Shown in pieces: positions 26,007 through 34,039 of a DNA stretch of 64,000 nt. The position numbers were made by a program, and so were the translations under genes. Source of the stretch: M3007 sp964646615. GTDB lineage: Bacteria; Bacteroidota; Bacteroidia; Chitinophagales; Saprospiraceae. The stretch is from NCBI GenBank assembly GCA_964646615.1, contig CAZYEV010000085.1:1-64000 (forward strand), read 5' to 3'. Positions within the stretch are counted from its first letter, which is position 1. Each line of letters starts with the position of its first letter. The notes under the pieces were generated by a model that saw nothing but the letters and a program-made list of their open reading frames with translations, did no database searches and was not told the origin of the DNA.

Positions 26007-26035
26007 CCCAATGACTTCGCTGCAGGAAAAGCCCG

Positions 26036-26893
26036 CTACCGGTCTTCTAAGAACGGGTCGCCCGCAATGCGCCGGAACCCACCTCTCCACCATTCTTCCG
26101 TGGTGTTGAGCGTCTCTTCCAGAAAGGCATCGGTCGGCAGCACGAAATACACGCGGGAACTGTCGCGCCCGCTGGAGTCCTCCCGCTCCTCCCAGACCAG
26201 CGTGGAGTCCACGCGGATGGCCGAAGCGTTCACCTCACCACTTCGCGCCATGTTTAGAAAAACATCCGGGTGCGGGATGCTATACTTCACATTGCCCGGC
26301 TGGGAGAAATCGTAGCACTCCATTACCCAGCCGTTCGTTTCCGGGTCTATCAAGCGGTTCATATACAGGCGTTGGCCCTTCTGCAACACGACGCAATGTG
26401 AAAGATACGGGGCGCCCTTCCCCGTAAGCAGACAGGTATTGGCACGCAGGTCATAGAGCAGTTGTGAGTACTCTTCCAGCACCTTCCAATGTTCGCCGAT
26501 GCGCTCGATGCGGATGCACTCCACTCCAGGCTCCGAAGAGCAAACTGTTATCAGACTATCCGTGTAGCGGATGCGCATCTCCTGGCCATGCTCGTGTTGG
26601 AGCCGCCGCATCAGGTAGTGATCCGGTTTTTTCAGATGGACGTAATCTTCCAGAACGACCCGCATCTGCCACGGCTCCGGAAAGTCTATTCGCAGAATGC
26701 TCACGGATGTCTCAATACCGTCTTCGTAGGGCATCTTTTTGCAATAAACGCCGGCGATGTCCTGAGGGAACTGCTCCAGCAGCCGCCCGCCGTGCGGCAA
26801 CGGCGCTGAGAAATAAACCGTCTCGCATTCTTTCACCCAGAAAGACATGGAAACGAAGGCCACGATGGCCAAAACGAAGTGTTTCATACGCAT
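26036..26893 (-). CDS. Secreted or membrane-anchored protein of unknown function
   Basis: 285 residues. I do not recognise the family. An N-terminal hydrophobic segment at about 5-19 looks like an uncleaved or weak signal; the Cys at about 23 is not in a good lipobox. The rest is a mixed alpha/beta polypeptide with five to six Cys residues (TCLL, HCVVL, MECYDF among them), suggesting an extracytoplasmic, possibly disulfide-bonded protein. No promoter element matching TAnnTTTG is visible in the 211 bp upstream. It converges with gldD across a shared terminator. Confidence 0.65.
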   Translation of the reverse strand: MRMKHFVLAIVAFVSMSFWVKECETVYFSAPLPHGGRLLEQFPQDIAGVYCKKMPYEDGIETSVSILRIDFPEPWQMRVVLEDYVHLKKPDHYLMRRLQHEHGQEMRIRYTDSLITVCSSEPGVECIRIERIGEHWKVLEEYSQLLYDLRANTCLLTGKGAPYLSHCVVLQKGQRLYMNRLIDPETNGWVMECYDFSQPGNVKYSIPHPDVFLNMARSGEVNASAIRVDSTLVWEEREDSSGRDSSRVYFVLPTDAFLEETLNTTEEWWRGGFRRIAGDPFLEDR

Positions 26894-27104
26894 GCTGTTT
26901 AAGTGGTTTGACGATAATTCGAGTGCAGACCCTTAACATTTTCATAACGTTTTCTTAACGCCTCTGCATGTATGCCTCAACAAAAAACTTTTTTAGCCTT
27001 GAGAAGGCCCTGACTTTGCAAAACTCTTGGGCATTAGCGCATGGCAACCGGCTGAGCACCCGTAACATTGCGCCTCATTTTGCACACAAACCCATTCTCT
27101 GGAT

Positions 27105-27950
27105 ATGCTACCCTTACTGACCCTGCCCGATTTCACTTCCGGCGGTGTATGGATCAGCCTGCTGACGCTGACATTTTTAGAAATCGTCCTTGGCGTGGAC
27201 AACATCATTTTTCTGTCCATCATTTCTTCCAAGCTGCGGCCTGAAGACCAGGCAAAAGCGCGTAACATTGGCCTGCTGCTGGCCATGGGCTTTCGCATTG
27301 CCCTGCTCTTCGTACTGGTGTGGATCATTGGCATGACGAAGCCGCTGTTTCACATTGACCTACCCGGCCTGCACGGCATGGTTACGGGTCAGAGCCTGAT
27401 TTTGTTTCTGGGCGGAGCTTTCTTGCTTTACAAGGCGACGACCGAAATTCACCACAAATTGGAAAGCCCGCGCGCCGGAGACGACCCCAAAGTCAATCCG
27501 GGCGCACGGGCATTGAGTTCAGCCATTCTTCAGATTACGCTCATCAACATCGTCTTCTCGTTCGACTCCATCCTGACGGCTGTGGGCCTGACGAAGGACC
27601 TTGTCATCATGATTATTGCCGTCGTGGCCTCGGTGTTGGTCATGATGGCTTTTGCAGCGCCAGTGAGCCGTTTTGTCAATCAGCACCCGACGGTGCAAAT
27701 GCTTGGGCTGGCCTTCCTGCTGCTCATTGGCTTTTCGCTCATCGGAGAGGCGGCGCACCAGGGGCATTTCATCGAAGGTTCCATCCCGAAAGGCTATCTT
27801 TACTTTGCCATTTTCTTTTCTTTATTTGTTGAAATGCTCAACTTGCGCTTGCGCAAAGTGCGCGAGCCTATTCAGCTGCACGGTTATGTGGAAACGGCGC
27901 GTAAGCAAGGGCTGCTCAACGGCGAAAAGCCCGCCGAAGGGCAGGAATAA
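27105..27950 (+). CDS. TerC/Alx-family membrane protein
   Basis: 281 residues with about seven transmembrane helices. It carries the two TerC signature acidic membrane motifs, ILGVDNIIFLSII-like (LEIVLGVDNIIFL, about residues 25-37) and VFSFDSILTAVGL (about 149-161). Members of this family (TerC, Alx, MeeY/MeeF) are linked to tellurite resistance, and several export Mn(II), loading exported metalloproteins. That would complement MntH in this window, but the link is inference. The next gene starts 42 bp downstream on the same strand. Confidence 0.88.
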   Translation: MLPLLTLPDFTSGGVWISLLTLTFLEIVLGVDNIIFLSIISSKLRPEDQAKARNIGLLLAMGFRIALLFVLVWIIGMTKPLFHIDLPGLHGMVTGQSLILFLGGAFLLYKATTEIHHKLESPRAGDDPKVNPGARALSSAILQITLINIVFSFDSILTAVGLTKDLVIMIIAVVASVLVMMAFAAPVSRFVNQHPTVQMLGLAFLLLIGFSLIGEAAHQGHFIEGSIPKGYLYFAIFFSLFVEMLNLRLRKVREPIQLHGYVETARKQGLLNGEKPAEGQE

Positions 27951-27992
27951 CATGCGCGCGCTTACGCTCATGCTCAAAACCGGTTATTGCCC

Positions 27993-28811
27993 ATGGTAAA
28001 ACTCAACCTGACACGCGACTTAGTGGTGCTGGACGTGGAAACGACCGGCCTCAACGTCATCCGCGACCGCATCGTGCAGATAGCGATGATCAAGGTGTTC
28101 AAAGACGGACGGCCGCCGGCAGAGTTCAGCACGCTGGTCAATCCGGGTATTCCCATTTCGGCCGAAGCCACGGCAGTGCACGGCATTACGCCCAAAGACT
28201 TAGCCAACAAGCCTACCTTTCTGCAGTTGGCTCAAAAAATCTGGGACTTCATCGGCGACGCCGACCTGGTAGGCTACAACTCCAACCGCTTCGACATTCC
28301 GATGCTTATCGAGGAGTTCTCGCGTGCGGGAATGGATTTCGACGTCAGCAAGCGCCGCTTAGTGGACGTGCAGCGCATTTTCTACAAAATGGAACCGCGC
28401 ACGCTGAAGGCAGCCTATCGCTTCTACTGCGAAAAGGACCTGACCGACGCACACGATGCTCTGGCCGACGTGCGCGCCACACTGGAGGTACTCCAGGGAC
28501 AGATTGCCCGCTACGAGGGCCAGGACCTCATAGATGAAGACGGCAACCGCATCGAAGCGCCCATCCAGAACGACATCCAGGCGCTGCACGACTTTACCAA
28601 CGACAACAGCTTCCTGGACGTAACGCAGCGCATTCGCCTGCTGCCCGACGGCACACCGGTCTTTAATTTTGGCAAATACATCGGCCAGCCAGTCAAAGAG
28701 GTCTTTGCTCGAGATAAAAACTATTACCACTGGATACTGGAGAAGGAATTCTCCTCTCAGCTTAAACAGATTGTGCGGCAGCTTATGCGCGAGGTAGAAA
28801 TGGGTAAATAG
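27993..28811 (+). CDS. DnaQ-like 3'-5' exonuclease with C-terminal DUF3820-like domain
   Basis: 272 residues from ATG 27993; the TTG two codons earlier is rejected. It has a DEDDh exonuclease fold: ExoI DVETTG at about 13-18, ExoII in GYNSNRFDIPML, ExoIII HDALADVRAT. Residues about 215-272 (FNFGKYIGQPVKEV to HWILEKEF) form the small domain found after such exonucleases in Bacteroidota (DUF3820-like). It could be the proofreading epsilon-like activity of Pol III or a separate RNase T-like nuclease. It is followed directly by a strong terminator. Confidence 0.9.
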   Translation: MVKLNLTRDLVVLDVETTGLNVIRDRIVQIAMIKVFKDGRPPAEFSTLVNPGIPISAEATAVHGITPKDLANKPTFLQLAQKIWDFIGDADLVGYNSNRFDIPMLIEEFSRAGMDFDVSKRRLVDVQRIFYKMEPRTLKAAYRFYCEKDLTDAHDALADVRATLEVLQGQIARYEGQDLIDEDGNRIEAPIQNDIQALHDFTNDNSFLDVTQRIRLLPDGTPVFNFGKYIGQPVKEVFARDKNYYHWILEKEFSSQLKQIVRQLMREVEMGK

Positions 28812-28816
28812 GGGTA

Positions 28817-28840
28817 AGAGGCAGCCACCGCCTCTTTTTT
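28817..28840 (+). terminator. Terminator after the exonuclease gene
   Basis: Perfect 6-bp stem AGAGGC/GCCTCT with a 7-nt loop followed by a run of six Ts. It lies only 16 bp before the next ATG. Confidence 0.8.
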
Positions 28841-28855
28841 AGCGCCAGAGAAGTC

Positions 28856-29683
28856 ATGCAAAGAATAGCGCTCTTGTGGATAAGCGGCCTGTTGCTGGGG
28901 GCCGGCTGTTTTGAGCCTCGCGAAGGCTGCTTAGACATCGAGGCTGTCAATTTCGACGCGGCAGCCGACAAGACCTGTTGCTGCTGTTGCAATTATCCCA
29001 AACTGCGTCTGGGCTATGTGCCCTTGTTTGATACGGCCACGTGGTTGCCCAACGCCGCCTACGAATACGCACCCGGGCGCTGGTTTCGCATCCGCCAGGC
29101 CGTTTTTTATCTCTCTGGCTTTCAGGGCATCCAGAACGGGCAGGCGTATTCGATAGCCGACACGATAAACCTGCCGGTGCGCACGCTCACCGGCGACACG
29201 GTACGCCAGACGTTTACGAACGACTTCTTCGTCCTGCGCCGCACAGTGGTAGATTACACGGTGGGCGAGTTCAGAGCCGCCGGCACGTTTTCCGGTATGC
29301 GCTTCCGCGTGGGCGTGCCCGATGCAGCACAGCGAGTTATCCCGGCGCTGGCCCCCGAAGGGCACCCCTTGCGCCCGCAACCCGAAGACCTGTGGCTCGG
29401 CCCCGACCGCGGTTTTGCCGCACTCCGCTTAGTCATCACGCGCGATACCCTACCCGATACCCCTGCCGACACGCTGACGTTTGGCGCCCCCGATTTCCCG
29501 TCCCGAACACTCGAAAGCCCGGGACCTTTCCGACGCGAAAGCGGCTACGACTTCCGCCTCCAATTGGCCGTCAACTACCGCGAACTGTTCCGAGGCGTGG
29601 ATTTGACAACAGGCGACATTTCGGCATGGAAAACCCGCATTTGGAACAACCTCAACAGCGCTCTATTGGTTGTTCCGGAGTAG
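28856..29683 (+). CDS. MbnP-like lipoprotein, divergent copy
   Basis: 275 residues. A signal peptide with lipobox GAGC (Cys18) is followed by a Cys-rich segment: Cys25 and five consecutive Cys at 41-45. The segment GCLDIEAVNFDAAADKTC resembles the GCxDxxAxNYxxxA..C linker repeats common in Bacteroidota secreted proteins. The remaining ~220 residues follow the MbnP-like fold: an FYLSGFQ-type strand, GMRFRVGVP and a late RLQLAVN strand align with the next gene. The Trp-x2-Trp-x2-Tyr-x-Phe-x-Lys-x-Glu-Gly motif of the family is missing; the equivalent region reads DLWLGPDRGFAAL. It is the first of three genes on one strand ending in a MauG-type peroxidase. Confidence 0.72.
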   Translation: MQRIALLWISGLLLGAGCFEPREGCLDIEAVNFDAAADKTCCCCCNYPKLRLGYVPLFDTATWLPNAAYEYAPGRWFRIRQAVFYLSGFQGIQNGQAYSIADTINLPVRTLTGDTVRQTFTNDFFVLRRTVVDYTVGEFRAAGTFSGMRFRVGVPDAAQRVIPALAPEGHPLRPQPEDLWLGPDRGFAALRLVITRDTLPDTPADTLTFGAPDFPSRTLESPGPFRRESGYDFRLQLAVNYRELFRGVDLTTGDISAWKTRIWNNLNSALLVVPE

Positions 29684-29767
29684 ATTTGCACGCTGACACA
29701 GACAGCGTACTCAACGCTCTGCCAAACACTTTCGACATTCTTTTTCAAACACAAAAACATATTGGAC

Positions 29768-30544
29768 ATGATAATGCGATGGATCGCCCTACTGGCCTTT
29801 GCCGTCGGCAGCCTGCTGCTGTGGACGGGTTGCGATGGAACCAAAGACAACTCCGGGCCTAAAACAGAGCTACAGATCACTTTCCGGGCGCTGTACGATG
29901 GCCGCCCCATCGTGCGCTACGAGAAGCTCGACTACGACACCTATTGGGTGGATTTCTTCCGAATCAACACGTACATGAGCAACATCGCCTTGCTCAAAAG
30001 CGACGGCACTCTGGAACACCTCAGCAGCATCGAATGGGTGGACTTCACGCCCGACGACGCCAAAACGGACACGGTGGTGGACGTAACGCTCACCCTGCGG
30101 GCTCCAGAAGGCCAGTACACGGGCATCCGATTAGGCTATGGCGTGCCGCCTGCGCTCAATGCCAAACAGCCCAAAGACTTTGCCGCCGGGCATCCACTCA
30201 GCCGCGAAAACGAGTACTGGATTGGGTGGAAAAGCTACATCTTCAACAAAATAGAAGGCCGCGTGGACCTGAACAAAGACGGACGCCCCGACGGCGGCCT
30301 CATCTATCACTGCGGCTCCGATGCCGTCTTCCGCGAATATGCGTTCGACCTGCCCATACGAGTGGGCCAGGGCGCACCAGCCATCGTCGTGGAGTTTGAT
30401 TTGAAAAAACTCTTCCGCATCAACGGACAGTGGCTCGACCTGAAAGAGCCATACAATCACATTACTTCCAACGATTTCAACGATGTCGTCATCGCCACGA
30501 AGCTAATGGACAACTTTCGAAACGCCACATCGGTTACCCAGTAA
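29768..30544 (+). CDS. MbnP-like lipoprotein
   Basis: 258 residues from ATG 29768 (or 29774). The lipobox is LWTGC. The family block YWIGWKSYIFNKIEG spans residues 150-164, with Trp151 and Trp154, then YHCGSD at about 180-185. MbnP proteins are periplasmic copper-binding partners of the di-haem enzyme MbnH; in a methanotroph MbnP one tryptophan is oxidised to kynurenine by MbnH. This copy keeps the conserved tryptophans and lies 12 bp upstream of a MauG/MbnH-type di-haem gene, which fits a substrate-enzyme pair. That reaction is not shown for this organism. Confidence 0.82.
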   Translation: MIMRWIALLAFAVGSLLLWTGCDGTKDNSGPKTELQITFRALYDGRPIVRYEKLDYDTYWVDFFRINTYMSNIALLKSDGTLEHLSSIEWVDFTPDDAKTDTVVDVTLTLRAPEGQYTGIRLGYGVPPALNAKQPKDFAAGHPLSRENEYWIGWKSYIFNKIEGRVDLNKDGRPDGGLIYHCGSDAVFREYAFDLPIRVGQGAPAIVVEFDLKKLFRINGQWLDLKEPYNHITSNDFNDVVIATKLMDNFRNATSVTQ

Positions 30545-30556
30545 ACTTCCGTTGCT

Positions 30557-31720
30557 ATGAAAAACATCGCCTGGCGACTCTGGCTTGTTGCCGCTGCCCT
30601 GGTCGGCCTCACCGTGTGGCAGAGCTGTAAAAAAGACCTGCCCGAACCCGAAGGCGGCGACCTGTTGCATATTCCTTACAACCCGCAGCCGTACAAAGTC
30701 ATCAAGCCGCCGCATTTTCCGGAAGTGCCCATCCCACCCGACAATCCGATGACGGTGGACGGCGTGCAACTGGGCCGACGGCTGTTCTACGACCCCATCC
30801 TCTCGGGCGACAGCACGCAGTCTTGCGCCTCGTGCCACCTGCCCCATTTGAGTTTCACCGATGGGCTGCCCGTCTCTGTGGGCATTGACGGCATCGCCGG
30901 ACGCCGCAGCTCGATGAGCCTGCTCAACATCGCCTACGCCACCAACGGCCTGTTCTGGGACGGGCGTGTGCGCACCTTAGAGGAACAAGCCCTGCTGCCA
31001 GTAGAAGACCCCATCGAGCTGCACAACACCTGGCCCAACGTCATCAGCAAACTCAAGCAGCATCCGGTCTATCCCGAACTCTTCCGAAAGGCTTTCGGCA
31101 TCCGCGACCGCGAGCAAATCACCAAGGAACTTGCCGCCAAAGCCATCGCCCAATTCGAGCGCATCCTCATCAGTAGCGGCACCTCCAAATTCGACCGCTT
31201 CCTGCAGGGCGACTTAGATGCCTTAGACGACGAGGAACTCGACGGCAAGCTGATGTACTTTGAAGAAGGCACTGCTTTAGGCCTCCCTGATGCGCAATGC
31301 TTCCACTGCCACGGCGGCTTCACCCTGACGGGTAACCAGTACTTCAACAACGGACTGGACGAGGTAACCTCGCTCGATGATTTTAAAGACAAGGGCCGAG
31401 GCGCTGTAAATGGCCGCCGCACCGACAACGGCAAATTCCGCACACCCACACTGCGAAACATCGCCCTCACGGCGCCTTACATGCACGACGGGCGCTTCCA
31501 AACCTTAGAGGAAGTGCTCGACCACTACGGCAGCCACGGCAAAAACTCGCCCAACAAAGACCCACTCATTGACCAGGTGGGCTTCCCAATACCCGGCACT
31601 GTCCCGCTGCAATACACCGGACTAAGCCCTCATCATAAACGGGCGATTATCAAGTTCCTGCACACGCTCACGGATACGACTTTCATCCAGAACCCGGACA
31701 TCCAGAACCCGTTCAGGTAG
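30557..31720 (+). CDS. Di-haem cytochrome c peroxidase / MauG (MbnH)-family enzyme
   Basis: 387 residues, exported, with an N-terminal hydrophobic segment ending WQSC (possible lipobox, Cys24). There are two c-haem attachment motifs: CASCH at 90-94 and CFHCH at 248-252. Spacing and flanks (LGRRLFYDPILSGDSTQSCASCHLP; FRTPTLRNIALTAPYMHDGRF) match the bacterial CCP/MauG superfamily. Such enzymes reduce peroxide or perform long-range oxidation of protein Trp residues via bis-Fe(IV) haem. The position directly after two MbnP-like genes supports an MbnH-like role, with plain peroxide detoxification as the alternative. A terminator follows. Confidence 0.9.
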   Translation: MKNIAWRLWLVAAALVGLTVWQSCKKDLPEPEGGDLLHIPYNPQPYKVIKPPHFPEVPIPPDNPMTVDGVQLGRRLFYDPILSGDSTQSCASCHLPHLSFTDGLPVSVGIDGIAGRRSSMSLLNIAYATNGLFWDGRVRTLEEQALLPVEDPIELHNTWPNVISKLKQHPVYPELFRKAFGIRDREQITKELAAKAIAQFERILISSGTSKFDRFLQGDLDALDDEELDGKLMYFEEGTALGLPDAQCFHCHGGFTLTGNQYFNNGLDEVTSLDDFKDKGRGAVNGRRTDNGKFRTPTLRNIALTAPYMHDGRFQTLEEVLDHYGSHGKNSPNKDPLIDQVGFPIPGTVPLQYTGLSPHHKRAIIKFLHTLTDTTFIQNPDIQNPFR

Positions 31721-31743
31721 GGGGCGCAACAGCATGCTCAAAG

Positions 31744-31786
31744 GTCCGGTCGGCCCCGTCCAAGGCTGGCCGGACGTTCTGTTTTT
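31744..31786 (+). terminator. Terminator after the MauG-type gene
   Basis: Outer stem GTCCGG/CCGGAC with additional pairing inside the loop, followed by GTTCTGTTTTT. Confidence 0.65.
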
Positions 31787-31818
31787 GCGACGCGGCGGAT
31801 GGATTTTCTGCGAAGGCA

Positions 31819-31826
31819 TACATTTG
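31819..31826 (+). promoter_or_regulatory. -7 element (TACATTTG) for the fumarylacetoacetase gene
   Basis: Exact TAnnTTTG match 27 bp before ATG 31853; it sits inside the longer reading frame and rules out the earlier ATG at 31799. Confidence 0.65.
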
Positions 31827-31852
31827 CTACGTCCAATCGCGATATACTTACA

Positions 31853-33100
31853 ATGACCTCCTGGCTACCCATTCCCGCAGACTCTGACTTTTCCATCCAC
31901 AACCTGCCCTTCGGCATCATCGAAACACCCAACGGCCACATCACCGCTGGCGTACCTGTAGGCGATTATGTAATAGACTTAGTTGCTGCCGCCGACAATG
32001 GCCTTTTCGGCGCGCGCCGCCCCCACGTGCGCCTGTTCGAGCAGCCAACGCTCAACAGCTTCATCGCCTTAGGCAACGACTTCGCCCGCCGCATCCGCCG
32101 GCGCCTGCAATTTTGGCTAACCGACGACAGGCGCCCTAAAAACGCCGAAGACATCCTCTTAGAGCGCGCTCAGGTGCGGCCCCTGATGCCCCTGCGCATA
32201 GGCGACTACACCGATTTTTATAGCAGCATCGAGCACGCCACCAATGTAGGCAAAATGTTTCGACCAGACAACCCCTTGCTGCCCAACTGGCGCTGGCTGC
32301 CTGTAGGCTATCACGGGCGCTCGTCCAGCATCGTCATAGACGGCACGCCCATCCGCCGCCCGCACGGGCAAATCTTACCCAAAGGCGCCGATACGCCTAT
32401 CTTCTCTGCCTCACAACAATTGGATTTTGAGCTGGAAATGGCTTTCGTCATCGGCAAAGAAAGCCGCCTGGGCCAGCCTATACCCATCGAACAAACCCAA
32501 GAACACATCTTCGGCCTGATGCTCTTCAACGACTGGAGCGCCCGCGACATCCAGCGCTGGGAATACGTGCCGCTGGGGCCATTCTTAGGCAAAAACTTCG
32601 CTTCCTCCATCTCTCCGTGGATTGTTACCCTGGACGCGCTCAAGCCCTTCCGAACCCGCGGCCCCGTGCAAAAACCCAAACCATTGGACTACCTGCGCAT
32701 CCGCGGTGGGCACCACTACGACATCAACCTCGAAGTCAGCATACGCCCCCAAAACGGCCCGGAAACCGTCGTCTGCCGCACCAACATGCGCTACCTGTAC
32801 TGGTCTATGGCCCAACAACTGGCCCACCATACCGTCAACGGCTGCAACGTACGCCCAGGCGACCTGATGGCCTCTGGCACCATCAGCGGCCCAACACCCG
32901 ACAGCTTCGGCTCCCTGCTCGAACTGGCCTGGGGCGGCCAAAAACCCATCACCCTGGCCGACGGCTCCACACGCACATTTCTCCTCGATGGCGACACTGT
33001 CACGATGCGCGCTTACGCCCAAAAAGGCAACATCCGCGTAGGCTTCGGACAGGTAAGCGGAACCGTGATGCCGGAATGGAAAGCAGAAAACTCAAAGTAA
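31853..33100 (+). CDS. Fumarylacetoacetase
   Basis: 415 residues from ATG 31853. It hydrolyses fumarylacetoacetate to fumarate and acetoacetate, the last step of tyrosine breakdown. The N-terminal SH3-like domain (about 1-120) precedes the FAH fold. Diagnostic motifs are DYTDFYSSIEHATNVG, the metal-site region QLDFELEMAFVIGKESRLG (Glu ligands) and NDWSARDIQRWEYVPLGPF with the metal-binding Asp. It matches the long eukaryotic-type FAH rather than the short FAH-domain hydrolases. Its partner HppD is 20 kb away at 11858, so the pathway is not one operon. Confidence 0.95.
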   Translation: MTSWLPIPADSDFSIHNLPFGIIETPNGHITAGVPVGDYVIDLVAAADNGLFGARRPHVRLFEQPTLNSFIALGNDFARRIRRRLQFWLTDDRRPKNAEDILLERAQVRPLMPLRIGDYTDFYSSIEHATNVGKMFRPDNPLLPNWRWLPVGYHGRSSSIVIDGTPIRRPHGQILPKGADTPIFSASQQLDFELEMAFVIGKESRLGQPIPIEQTQEHIFGLMLFNDWSARDIQRWEYVPLGPFLGKNFASSISPWIVTLDALKPFRTRGPVQKPKPLDYLRIRGGHHYDINLEVSIRPQNGPETVVCRTNMRYLYWSMAQQLAHHTVNGCNVRPGDLMASGTISGPTPDSFGSLLELAWGGQKPITLADGSTRTFLLDGDTVTMRAYAQKGNIRVGFGQVSGTVMPEWKAENSK

Positions 33101-33123
33101 AAAAGTAATGCGCCCGCATCTTC

Positions 33124-33166
33124 GGAGCGGCGTCGCCTTCTCGTTCCTCGAAAGCGACACCGCTCC
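33124..33166. repeat. Dispersed palindromic intergenic element, copy B
   Basis: A 13-bp inverted repeat, 12/13 paired (GGAGCGGCGTCGC against GCGACACCGCTCC), with a loop almost identical to that of copy A at 3988. It lies between two convergent genes and could end both transcripts. Confidence 0.7.
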
Positions 33167-33176
33167 ATTCGTGTCC

Positions 33177-33923
33177 TCAAAAATCGCAACCGGAGCCGTG
33201 CTGGCGCAGCCACTGCTCGTGGCGCTTGTAGTCAGGCATGTATTGAGCAATGACGGCCCAAAAGCGGTCGGAGTGATTGGCTTCTACTAAGTGCGCCAAT
33301 TCGTGCAGGATGACGTAGTCCTGCACCTCGCGCGGGGCGAAGAGTAAGCGCGTGGAAAGGTTGATGTTGCCCTGGGGGGAGCAGCTGCCCCAGTTGCTGG
33401 TGTTGTACTTGAGGTAAACGCCGCGAATGGGCCGGTTGACAGTCTGACGGTTGATTTCATAGACGCGACGCTCGATTTCACGCTGAAAATCGCCCGCTAC
33501 CACGCGCGACAGCAACGTTCGGATGGCCTTCACCCGCTCAGATGGCTCTACCCCCCGACAAAGGCGCAGCACAATGGTCGAGCCTTCCAAACGACCTGTA
33601 TGCGTCTGGCGATCTTCCTCCTCGATGAGCAACGTGTAGCGGCGCTCGCCCACGGTCAGCACATCACCACTGCGGTATTCGCGCACCTGAAAGCGCTGCA
33701 TCAGGCGTGGGTCCTGGTCAAACATCTGCTCGACCCACCGGAGCATGGCGTGCATCTCGCGCAGGGTATCCTCCGGGCCGTAATGGTGTGGCACGCGCAA
33801 AATGATGCTGCGGCGCGCGATGGCATAGCGGCAATCGAAACGCCGCTCCAGCACTACCTTAACAGGCAGGTCCACGCCTTTGACCTGGGCGTTTGTGCGG
33901 GCGGTGCGCGTCTTTCCCTTCAT
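33177..33923 (-). CDS. YgjP-type metal-dependent protease (DUF45/WLM-like)
   Basis: 248 residues. The zinc motif HELAH sits in DYVILHELAHLVEANHSDRFWAV, followed by a third conserved His (ANHSDRFW) and the typical tail MPDYKRHEQWLRQ. This is the YgjP/SprT-like gluzincin group. The first ~150 residues are beta-rich and basic and include the GSCSPQGNINLSTRLLFAPREV segment conserved in the family. Its substrates are unknown. It is predicted to be cytoplasmic (no signal peptide) and sits convergent to fumarylacetoacetase, across the palindromic element. Confidence 0.88.
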   Translation of the reverse strand: MKGKTRTARTNAQVKGVDLPVKVVLERRFDCRYAIARRSIILRVPHHYGPEDTLREMHAMLRWVEQMFDQDPRLMQRFQVREYRSGDVLTVGERRYTLLIEEEDRQTHTGRLEGSTIVLRLCRGVEPSERVKAIRTLLSRVVAGDFQREIERRVYEINRQTVNRPIRGVYLKYNTSNWGSCSPQGNINLSTRLLFAPREVQDYVILHELAHLVEANHSDRFWAVIAQYMPDYKRHEQWLRQHGSGCDF

Positions 33924-33986
33924 GTTAATGCGCTGCTAATGACGGCTGCAAGGTCGGGGGAGGGGGTGATATTTGCGGAGGTTTTT

Positions 33987-34036
33987 TGCCAAACAAGTTT
34001 GGCAGTTACTGGGGCTAAACGAGTTTGGCGGTTACG
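33987..34036. repeat. Palindrome plus imperfect 26-bp tandem repeat before cutA
   Basis: 33987-34004 is a perfect palindrome (TGCCAAAC-AA-GTTTGGCA). The unit around AAACAAGTTTGGCAGTTACT is repeated once, about 26 bp on, as AAACGAGTTTGGCGGTTACG, ending four bases before the cutA ATG. A similar AAACGAGTTT stretch lies before ricT (about 15977). Confidence 0.55.
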
Positions 34037-34039
34037 GAG

